A DNA stretch of 39,432 bases. It comes from Acidobacteriaceae bacterium (GTDB lineage Bacteria; Acidobacteriota; Terriglobia; Terriglobales; Acidobacteriaceae). The notes beneath the pieces are model-generated. The model did no database searches. It was not told where the DNA came from and saw only the letters and a list, made by a program, of their open reading frames with translations. Where the stretch lies: contig PLIO01000149.1 of the NCBI GenBank assembly GCA_003140075.1, positions 1-39,432 of the forward strand, given 5' to 3'. Position numbers and translations under genes: made by a program. Shown here one piece after another: positions 25,575 to 32,511 of the stretch. Position 1 is the first letter of the stretch. The number at the start of each line of letters is the position of its first letter.

Positions 25575-26558
25575 TCAGCCCTGCTTGGCCGGCGCCAGGA
25601 CAGACGCCAATACTGACACGGCCAGTACTCCCGCCACTACGCCGAGCATTACCAACGTTGGAACTCGAAAGTAATTCGCAGTAATCATCTTCAGTCCCAC
25701 CAGGACCAGAATCAGCGCCAGCCCGGCATGAAGGAAGCGAAAGACTTTCATCAGTCCGGAGACGGCGAAGAACAGTGAGCGCAGGCCGAGGATGGCAAAG
25801 ACATTCGAGGTGTAGACGATAAAAGCGTTGAGCGTGATGGCCAGAACCGCCGGAATGGAATCGACGGCAAAAAGCAGGTCCGTAGTCTCGATAACTGCCA
25901 GAACGATCAACAACGGAGTGGCATAAAGACCTGGGTTCCCTTGCCAGCCGCGCATAAAGAAGCGGCCTCCCTGGTAGTTGTCCGTTACAGGCAGCAGGCG
26001 GCGCAGGGCCTTTACGGCAGTATTCTTCGACGGGTCGATCTGGTGTTCGCCGGAGAATCCCAGCCGGACACCGCTGTAAACAAGAAGCGCTCCTAAACCG
26101 TAAGCAATCCAATGAAATCGCCGGATGAGGCTGACCCCGGCTAGGATGAAGAAGCCCCGCATCAGCATGGCGCCCAGGATTCCCCAGAACAGCACGCGGT
26201 GCTGGTGCTCTTCGGGCACCGCGAAATAGCGGAAGATCACGAGGAACAGGAAAAGATTGTCGATGCTGAGCGAGAGCTCGAGCACGTAGCCGGTGACAAA
26301 CTCAACGGCGACCTGACGACCCTGCCAGAAGAAAACCACTCCGGCAAAGGCCGCCGCCAAGCCAATCCACATGGCGCTGCGGCCGAGGGCCTCGCGAGAG
26401 CGCACAACACGGCCAGGGCCGCGGAAGAAACGCAGCTCCAGCACCAGCATGCCGAGCGCGAAGAGATTAAAGAGAATCCAAAAGTAGAGCAAGGCATGTC
26501 CCAGAGGAACTAAGAATTGCTGATTTCTGATTGCTGACTGCAGAGCTTCATTTGCCAA
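25575..26558 (-). CDS. TerC-family integral membrane protein
   Basis: Up to 327 residues with about nine membrane segments. TerC-family signatures are the conserved acid-rich helices FVTGYVLELSLSIDNLFLFLVIFRYFAVPEE and LIVLAVIETTDLLFAVDSIPAVLAIT. The family exports Mn or acts with other metals, and was first linked to tellurite resistance. The longest frame starts at TTG 26558, but that codon and the next 14 residues (SAIRNQQ...) are encoded by the AATCAG repeat. The family normally begins at the helix LLYFWILFNLFALGMLVLELRFF, so TTG 26492 (GGGA upstream) may be the true start. Both have weak ribosome sites. Confidence 0.85.
   Translation of the reverse strand: MANEALQSAIRNQQFLVPLGHALLYFWILFNLFALGMLVLELRFFRGPGRVVRSREALGRSAMWIGLAAAFAGVVFFWQGRQVAVEFVTGYVLELSLSIDNLFLFLVIFRYFAVPEEHQHRVLFWGILGAMLMRGFFILAGVSLIRRFHWIAYGLGALLVYSGVRLGFSGEHQIDPSKNTAVKALRRLLPVTDNYQGGRFFMRGWQGNPGLYATPLLIVLAVIETTDLLFAVDSIPAVLAITLNAFIVYTSNVFAILGLRSLFFAVSGLMKVFRFLHAGLALILVLVGLKMITANYFRVPTLVMLGVVAGVLAVSVLASVLAPAKQG
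26514..26543. repeat. AATCAGAAATCAG-type repeat in the terC 5' end
   Basis: Inverted relative to the tandem array at 26556-26597. On the minus strand it reads like GCAGTCAGCAATCAGAAATCAGCAATTC. Same family as the copies around the four-helix-bundle gene. Confidence 0.65.
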
Positions 26559-26602
26559 TCAACAATCAGCAATCAACAATCAGCAATCAACAATCAGCAA
26601 TA
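26556..26602. repeat. Tandem array of a 14-bp unit upstream of terC
   Basis: Three perfect copies of CAATCAACAATCAG (26556-26569, 26570-26583, 26584-26597) followed by a partial copy. It covers the region where a terC promoter or ribosome site would be expected. Confidence 0.85.
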
Positions 26603-26669
26603 GATCTACTTCTGCCGTCCTAGCCGTCCACTCTTCCCTCGTAGCTGCCTTTCCTAAATTCTGCACTCT

Positions 26670-27692
26670 TCACTTGGGTGGCAGCGCGTCCATCTTGTCG
26701 AGGATGCGGACCGTCTCCAGGATGGTACTGCCTGTAATTTCCAGGCTCTTAGAGCTGAGTTTGTCGACGGTATCCTGCGGCGTGTGCCAGAAAACGTTGT
26801 TATAGCCGTAATCGAAGTCGATCAAATCCGCGCAGGGCACGCCTTTCTGCAAGAAAGGAATGTGATCGTCAGTGACCTGATTTTCCCGCTCAAAAAAATG
26901 AGATTGATATCCCAGCCGGGTCGCCGCCTGGTAGACCACCTCTTCCAGCCAGGGCGTCGAGTTGAGGTCGCGGTCGATGTTCAGGTCGGCATCTCCGATC
27001 ATATCCGCCAACAAGAAGGACTTGATGTTCTTGATGGTTCCGTCAGCCTGCCACTTCTGCGCCAAGTGCCCAATGCCGTACAAACTGTCCTCGGCGAAGG
27101 CAAGCTCACTTTCCGGCTTCATGGCTTCCTCCGCATCGTCCCATACCAGCCAAACGCTGTAGCCGTCGCGCTTCTGGCCGCGCAACTGATTGGCAATTTC
27201 AAGAAGCAGTGCGCTGGAAGAGCCACCGTCGTTGGCTCCGACGTATGCGGTTGCGCGCAGCGGATAGTTCGTATCGTAGTGGCTGGCGATAACGATGATG
27301 CCGTCTTTCGCCCCCGGAAACTTCGCGATGATGTTGTGTACAGGGAATTTACCTGCGGGAGTATCCGCCGTGAAAATGTCGCTTTCTACTTCATCCCCTT
27401 TGACATGGGCGAGGATGTAATCCTCGACTTTCTTGTGATTCGCGCTGCCCAGGGGCCGCGGGCCGTAAGCTACTATTTCTTTCACATACTGCATAGCACG
27501 CCCGGAATCGAACGCCGGCGGCGGACCGCTGTCCGCAGGAAGTGAGAGCGTGGGCAGCGTTGTGTCGGCCTGAGTCGTCGGTGCCGTGCTCTGAGCCGCC
27601 GTTAGAGTGGCGGTCTTGTCGTGGCCGCAGGCGCCGAAGCTAATTGCGATCGAGAGCAACAATGCCGGCAGAGCGCTGATCTTGCTTATCAC
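26670..27692 (-). CDS. Glutaminyl-peptide cyclotransferase-like M28 family protein, exported
   Basis: 340 residues. An export signal with a possible lipobox (Cys22) is followed by a low-complexity linker to about 60. The catalytic domain matches the M28 fold: HYDT (138-141), Asp155 (ANDGGSS), Glu188/Glu189 (DDAEEA), Asp230 (LADMIG), DDHIPF (275-280) and WHT (302-304). The EE pair followed by DSLYGxxHLA, together with DDHIPFLxxGVP and WHT, is the pattern of glutaminyl cyclases, which form N-terminal pyroglutamate, rather than of typical M28 aminopeptidases. Start is GTG 27692. It follows tatC by 48 nt and may be in its operon. Confidence 0.85.
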   Translation of the reverse strand: MISKISALPALLLSIAISFGACGHDKTATLTAAQSTAPTTQADTTLPTLSLPADSGPPPAFDSGRAMQYVKEIVAYGPRPLGSANHKKVEDYILAHVKGDEVESDIFTADTPAGKFPVHNIIAKFPGAKDGIIVIASHYDTNYPLRATAYVGANDGGSSSALLLEIANQLRGQKRDGYSVWLVWDDAEEAMKPESELAFAEDSLYGIGHLAQKWQADGTIKNIKSFLLADMIGDADLNIDRDLNSTPWLEEVVYQAATRLGYQSHFFERENQVTDDHIPFLQKGVPCADLIDFDYGYNNVFWHTPQDTVDKLSSKSLEITGSTILETVRILDKMDALPPK

Positions 27693-27740
27693 TGAATGGA
27701 AACCTCAAGAAGAAAAATCGAACCGAACTGTTGCCGGCTC

Positions 27741-28544
27741 TTACGCCGCCTGTTTTTCCTTGCGCGCCCGGCGCTGTTTGGGATGGACGAGCCATGCGAT
27801 TCCAATGCTGAACGCGTAGAGCGCGACCATGGGCGCGGCAAAGATGCACATATTCAAAACGTCGGGAGTCGGCGTAACGATCGCCGCGACGATGAAAATC
27901 AGAAGAATGGCGTAGCGGAAATTCTTCCACATGAAACCCGCCGTCACAATGCCCATCAGCGCCAGGAAGAAAATAAGAATCGGCATTTCGAAGATCAAGC
28001 CCATGCCGAGGATGATGCTCAGGAACAGCGACGTATATTCGCCGATGGTGATCATCGGCTGGAACTGCCTACCAAAATGAATGAGAAAACCGAGCGCCTG
28101 CGGATAAACGACTCGATAGCCGAAATATCCGCCCGCGGAGAACAGCGCAATGGTCGAAACCATGAACGGAACGACATAGCGTTTCTCGTTGCGATACAGG
28201 CCCGGCGAGATGAACATCCAAACCTGATAAAGGACGAAGGGCGAAGTGAGAAACAACCCGGCCAGCGCGGCAATCTTCAGATAAAGATTGAAGGGCTCGG
28301 TGGGATTCAGGTAGACGAGCTTCTCGGACATGCCGTTTGCCCGGAGCGCATCCATGATGGGGCGCTGCATGATGTCGTAGATCTTCTCCACTTTCCACCA
28401 GCAGGCGCAAAATCCTACAGCGACGGCGGCAATCGAGTAAACGAGGCGGCGGCGCAATTCCTCGAGGTGATCGAGAAAGCCCATGGTGGGCATAGAGTCG
28501 CGCTTGTGCTCGTCGCCGGAAGTTTCGGCTGCGGTTTCAAACAT
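27741..28544 (-). CDS. tatC: Twin-arginine translocase subunit TatC
   Basis: 267 residues, inner membrane with six helices, the receptor for twin-arginine signal peptides. The signature FLDHLEELRRRL is at the N-terminus, NPTEPFNLYLKIAALAGLFLTSPFVLYQVWMFISPGL follows, and the last helices (AIVTPTPDVLNMCIFAAP) are typical. The frame extends upstream to 28643, but ATG 28544 gives the conserved N-terminus and overlaps the tatB stop by 8 nt (ATGTTTGA), indicating coupling. Confidence 0.95.
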   Translation of the reverse strand: MFETAAETSGDEHKRDSMPTMGFLDHLEELRRRLVYSIAAVAVGFCACWWKVEKIYDIMQRPIMDALRANGMSEKLVYLNPTEPFNLYLKIAALAGLFLTSPFVLYQVWMFISPGLYRNEKRYVVPFMVSTIALFSAGGYFGYRVVYPQALGFLIHFGRQFQPMITIGEYTSLFLSIILGMGLIFEMPILIFFLALMGIVTAGFMWKNFRYAILLIFIVAAIVTPTPDVLNMCIFAAPMVALYAFSIGIAWLVHPKQRRARKEKQAA

Positions 28545-28941
28545 GCGAGCCCTGCGGCGCTGACGCGCTCTCGGGGTGAGCGGCGGCGACTTCCACCGTG
28601 GGAGCGGCGCTCGATGACGCGGCTGAATCCGCCGCCGACGCAACTGCTTCGGGAGCGGCTAACGTGGCAGGTGGTTCCTGCGGGACTGATTCGCTTGCGG
28701 CCGGGTTCAGACTCATGCTGGCTATGGCGCCTTGCGGGGGACGAGTGGGCGGGAGAATCGTCTGGCTCTTCTCGACTTCCAGATGCGCGATCTCGGTTTC
28801 GATCTGCGACTTGAATTCGTTCGAAGCGCGGCGCAGTTCGGCGAGCAGACGTCCAGCTTGTTTGGCGATCTCCGGCAGCTTCTTTGGCCCAAAAACAATC
28901 AGGGCCAGCAAGAACAGAAAGATCGTCTCGGAAAAACTCAT
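28537..28941 (-). CDS. tatB: Sec-independent translocase subunit TatB/TatA
   Basis: 134 residues. One N-terminal helix (MSFSETIFLFLLALIVFG) is followed by the hinge and amphipathic helix PKKLPEIAKQAGRLLAELRRASNEFKSQIETEI. The remaining about 75 residues are Ala/Pro/Ser-rich and low complexity. The longer amphipathic region and the place beside tatC favour TatB, though TatA/TatE is possible, and no second tatA is in the window. The start ATG 28941 lies 6 nt after a TATGAT hexamer. A start 12 codons earlier is open but less likely. Confidence 0.9.
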   Translation of the reverse strand: MSFSETIFLFLLALIVFGPKKLPEIAKQAGRLLAELRRASNEFKSQIETEIAHLEVEKSQTILPPTRPPQGAIASMSLNPAASESVPQEPPATLAAPEAVASAADSAASSSAAPTVEVAAAHPESASAPQGSHV

Positions 28942-28947
28942 GGCCTC

Positions 28948-28977
28948 ATCATAACTGCCGAATGCAAAGGGCGGCAA
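28948..28977 (-). promoter_or_regulatory. Promoter of tatB, leaderless type
   Basis: TTGCCG (28972-28977), 18-nt spacer, TATGAT (28948-28953), then 6 nt to the ATG at 28941. A GAGG is present within the 6 nt but too close to act as a normal ribosome site. Confidence 0.5.
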
Positions 28978-29039
28978 TGCTGGAGCACAAAAGCCTGCCA
29001 GCCAAGCTCACCGTCGGGGGGGCTCCCCCACTTGCTCAG

Positions 29040-30302
29040 TTAGAAAGAAGCGTTATATCCGCGGCCTGTTAGTTCATACACGGCGCCGTCATTCTTGGGG
29101 CCTCCATCCCCCAGCGCGCCATAGATATTGGCTGCTTTATCGAGGAGCAAGGCGCCCGAGGCCACGTTGCCCGCGGCAAAGCCGCCCAGGACGGCCTCTG
29201 ACCAACTGCCTTCCCACGGCGTCAATTCGAAGACGATGGCTGGGGCATAGGGGTAGGCGCCAACAGCCACGCCGTAAATATTGCCGCGTGCGTCAAAGAC
29301 CGCGGGCCCCGTGGGGAGTTCCGTGGTACCACCGAAGTTGAAAAGAATGGTCTCCCTCCAGCCGTCACTGCCCGGCGAAAGCTCGAACGCCGTACCATAT
29401 CCGTAACCGTAGCCGCCGTATGCGCCACCGCGAAAGGTAAGGCCGTACAGATTCCCGCTCGCATCGAACACCAATGGACCGCTGGGGGCGATCCCGTCCA
29501 CCCCGTTGACGGCGAAACTGTGCAGAATGTTCTCCACCCATTCTCCGGACTGCGATGTCAACTCAAAAACGGTGCCGGCTCCGGAAGAACCGCCGGAGGC
29601 CGTATCGCCATACAGATTTCCCGCCTGGTCCAGGATCAGGCCGCTTGTGGGGTTGATCCCATCCACTCCGTTGTCGGTGAACTTGTACAGAATGGTCTCC
29701 TGCCAGCCCGTGGAAGTAGGCGCGAGCTGAAAAACGGTTCCACACCCGGAACTTTCGCAGTCTTCGCCGCTGTTGCCGCCGCCCAGGGTTGTTCCATAGA
29801 TATTGCCCAGAGAATCCATCACCAGGCCGGCATAAGGATTCGCCCCGCCGCTATTGCCCTGGAAGCTGTACAGAACGTGTTCGGTCCAGTGGCCGATTGA
29901 GGAGCACGATAACTCAAAAACCGTGCCCAAACCAGCTGCACCGCCTTTGAATGTAGTTCCGTAGAAGTTGCCGTGGCGATCCAGAATCAGGCCTGCCGTG
30001 GGATTCCCACCGTCTGGTGCGTTGTCGCTGAAGTTGTGCAGAACTCGCAGCTTCCAGCCTCCGTCCGCGGGGGAGGCCACTTCGAAAATCACGCCAGCGC
30101 CGCTGGTGCCGCCGGCATAGGTCGTCCCATACAGATTGCCGTTGGCGTCGGAGATCAGCCCGCCATTCGGGTCAGCGCCATCGTTGCCGTTGAAGGCGTA
30201 CAGGATTTTGCCATGATCTGCCGCGGCGGATGCGCCAGCGAGAAGGATAATGAGCGAGAGAGTGGCCACTACGGCGGTCGATTTGATAGGAAACCAGCGC
30301 AT
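29040..30302 (-). CDS. Secreted GloVer-repeat protein, seven repeats
   Basis: 420 residues. Signal peptide at about 1-27 (MRWFPIKSTAVVATLSLIILLAGASA), then seven repeats like YAFNGxDGADPxGGLIxDxxGNLYGTTxAGGTSGAGVIFEV, the last two degenerate. A seven-bladed propeller is inferred. The start ATG 30302 has GGAG 7 nt upstream and gives the proper signal; a longer frame upstream is not needed. Closest in the window to the GloVer protein at 18313. Function unknown. Upstream of tatB on the same strand, with a GC-rich hairpin between. Confidence 0.85.
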   Translation of the reverse strand: MRWFPIKSTAVVATLSLIILLAGASAAADHGKILYAFNGNDGADPNGGLISDANGNLYGTTYAGGTSGAGVIFEVASPADGGWKLRVLHNFSDNAPDGGNPTAGLILDRHGNFYGTTFKGGAAGLGTVFELSCSSIGHWTEHVLYSFQGNSGGANPYAGLVMDSLGNIYGTTLGGGNSGEDCESSGCGTVFQLAPTSTGWQETILYKFTDNGVDGINPTSGLILDQAGNLYGDTASGGSSGAGTVFELTSQSGEWVENILHSFAVNGVDGIAPSGPLVFDASGNLYGLTFRGGAYGGYGYGYGTAFELSPGSDGWRETILFNFGGTTELPTGPAVFDARGNIYGVAVGAYPYAPAIVFELTPWEGSWSEAVLGGFAAGNVASGALLLDKAANIYGALGDGGPKNDGAVYELTGRGYNASF

Positions 30303-30361
30303 CAGAATGCTCCAAGCAAGTTCGTATGTTTTGCCAGGAGGAGGAGGAAGAAGGACAAAAG

Positions 30362-30391
30362 ACTGTAGCGCGGTTCGACGCAGCTTGTCAA
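30362..30391 (-). promoter_or_regulatory. Promoter of the third GloVer gene
   Basis: A perfect TTGACA (30386-30391), 18-nt spacer, TACAGT (30362-30367). The leader would be about 50 nt and contains the GGAG ribosome site, so this gene is not leaderless. The rest of the 178-nt gap to the next gene shows nothing recognisable. Confidence 0.6.
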
Positions 30392-30480
30392 TGGATTTTG
30401 CTGACGGCATGGGAGCGGCGGCATCCGAAACGAGCTTACGATGCCACTTAGGACGCTTCGCAACTCACGGTGCATTTCGT

Positions 30481-32511
30481 CTAAGGCGACGGCTTGAGGA
30501 CCACCGTGTTCCGTTCATCTCCGGCGATAATGCGGTAAAACCTTCTGAGGTCGTCGGCTTTGCTGACGGGTACGCTCAGTTCTTTCACTTCAAACGTGCG
30601 CGTGTAGTCGACGACATTGCCGTTCACCACCGTCTTCGAGTGATAACTGGCAAAACCGTAGTCGGCATCGACCGGCGGAGGCAAGTCATCAACAACATAT
30701 CCGGGCGGAATGGTGATTTCGAAAGTGTCCGTATCGCGCGTCGGTTCCTCGAATTCAATGGGGAACTTCCGCGGTTCTTTGGTCTCCAGGAATCCCAAGC
30801 CTTTGCTTCCGATGACGCGAGGCCGCACCAGGATCAGGTTGCCGGCAGTCTTGGCGTAGTTCGGAGACTCGAACGAATAGTTGAAGCCGAAGGGTTGGTC
30901 GGTTTGCTGAAAATTGACGAGGCTGGCGTGAGTAAGATGGAAGCTAGCGAGCGAATTGGCCAGCAGTTCCTCGATCGGTTTAATGCGATCAGTGTCTTTG
31001 GTGACCGTGCGCAACCGCCAACGTTCCGAAGATGCACGTTCGCCCAAACGCACCTCCTTTACCTCACCTTTCAACATGCCGGTCGGATCGAGAGTCAGCT
31101 GGGCCGTACGCTGGATACTATTCATCGTGGGCGGTTGCTGCGGCAATTCAATCAACTCGCCTCCGTCCGGCGTCACCAGCAACCCGTAGTTAGCTTGCAG
31201 ATAGCCGGGCAGTTGGCCGAATGGGATCAGATCGTTCGTTGGATCGAAAAATAGAATTCGGCCCAGCCTGGGATGCTGCACGGTGGCAATGAGCGAGGAA
31301 TCGACCATGCCGTCCGGCAGTTTGATGGCCGTAATCACGTGGTTAAACCCATTGTGCGCCGGCATCTCACGGGTCACCGAGCCGCGCTCGGCGTTGATCA
31401 CCACGTGGTAGGACTCCACACCGATTTCACGCAGCATGGAACGCACTAGAGTCGCCTTGTCCTTACAGTCTCCATAGCGATGCGAGAATACATAGGGTGC
31501 CGCATGCGGCTGCATTCCTCCAATACCCAGTTCAATCGCCACATAGCGGATATCGTGCTGCACGAATTCGCCAATCGCTTGCATCTTCTGCAAGGTGGTG
31601 GTTCTTGAGCCAGTCAATGCCAGCACTTGCTGCTTGATCTCCGGGGAGGCGTCCACCCGTTCGCCGATCAGGTTGAAGTACCATCTTCCCATCGTGTTCC
31701 AGTCTGTGTTCGCCTTCAGGGTCGGCCCCTCGGATCCAAAAAACGATAGGATCATTTGTCCGGCGACTCCCTGAAACGGAGGCATGAGAGGCTCATGTCT
31801 GATCCCGCTAATATCGCTTACCGCCCACTGCCATGAATTGTTTCCAGACTGCGTGGGATGAACCTCGGCGTGGTTCAGCCACGAGGATTTGTACTCCCAT
31901 CCCGGGGGAAGTTGCAGGGAATAGTGGCTCTCCCGCACGGGATCTGTTTCCTGAAAGCTCCAGATGTCCTGCAAAAATAGCGGCTGCGATTCTACTTCGT
32001 ACTCGTAGCCGACGATGCTTCCAGGATCGGACGCTGGAATGCGCACGACCTTGTACTTCGTGTCCGAGATCAGTTCACTCCCCTCGGTATTGGGCGATAC
32101 TTCAATGGCGTCTTTATCCTTAACTTCGTAGTCTTTGCCTTGCGCTGGAATGCACCATCCGTGCAGGCTCTTGATCTTCCTCTGCGGATTGAAGTAGACA
32201 GCCACGGTCCCGTGCGCACGACCGTTTGGTCGAAGGATCTTATAAGCTTCGCGCACTTGCGTCCTGATCTTGTCGCCCGAAATAACCGTAACGTTGGTCT
32301 CGGAATACAGCAGCACTGCGTCAGTCTTATCGTCGTAGGCGGGCAATGGTACATTGACCAAGGCATCCATCCACGGGGGCGCGTCTCCACCCGCTAACGC
32401 TTGGGGCACGCAGGACAGAACGCAACCGACAACCCAGAGCGCAAACAACGCCACCGGCCAGCTAATTGCTCGCGCTGGCGGTTCCGGGTTGCAAAACAAT
32501 TTGCTCTTCAT
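30481..32511 (-). CDS. Exported DUF3857/transglutaminase-like protein, catalytic triad intact
   Basis: 676 residues. Export signal about 18-40, then a DUF3857 domain (about 55-230) and a transglutaminase-like domain whose triad is Cys349 (HRYGDCKDKAT), His391 (GFNHVITAI) and Asp423 (FFDPTND). The C-terminal region (about 450-676) is beta-rich and conserved in both copies. Likely a cysteine peptidase or transferase in the periplasm; substrate unknown. The start ATG 32511 has GAGGA and overlaps the upstream gene by 50 nt; a GTG at 32454 is an alternative that avoids most of the overlap. Confidence 0.85.
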   Translation of the reverse strand: MKSKLFCNPEPPARAISWPVALFALWVVGCVLSCVPQALAGGDAPPWMDALVNVPLPAYDDKTDAVLLYSETNVTVISGDKIRTQVREAYKILRPNGRAHGTVAVYFNPQRKIKSLHGWCIPAQGKDYEVKDKDAIEVSPNTEGSELISDTKYKVVRIPASDPGSIVGYEYEVESQPLFLQDIWSFQETDPVRESHYSLQLPPGWEYKSSWLNHAEVHPTQSGNNSWQWAVSDISGIRHEPLMPPFQGVAGQMILSFFGSEGPTLKANTDWNTMGRWYFNLIGERVDASPEIKQQVLALTGSRTTTLQKMQAIGEFVQHDIRYVAIELGIGGMQPHAAPYVFSHRYGDCKDKATLVRSMLREIGVESYHVVINAERGSVTREMPAHNGFNHVITAIKLPDGMVDSSLIATVQHPRLGRILFFDPTNDLIPFGQLPGYLQANYGLLVTPDGGELIELPQQPPTMNSIQRTAQLTLDPTGMLKGEVKEVRLGERASSERWRLRTVTKDTDRIKPIEELLANSLASFHLTHASLVNFQQTDQPFGFNYSFESPNYAKTAGNLILVRPRVIGSKGLGFLETKEPRKFPIEFEEPTRDTDTFEITIPPGYVVDDLPPPVDADYGFASYHSKTVVNGNVVDYTRTFEVKELSVPVSKADDLRRFYRIIAGDERNTVVLKPSP

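Noticed and set aside
26556..26602. CRISPR array
   Set aside because: The 14-bp units are directly adjacent with no spacers, and there are only three copies and no cas genes.
27696..28814. A 372-codon plus-strand frame over tatC and tatB
   Set aside because: Antisense to well-supported tat genes, rich in Arg/Glu/Asn from reversed membrane codons.
29010..29033. Rho-independent terminator after the third GloVer gene
   Set aside because: A GGGGG/CCCCC hairpin is present, but no T-run follows on the coding strand, so the call is too weak.
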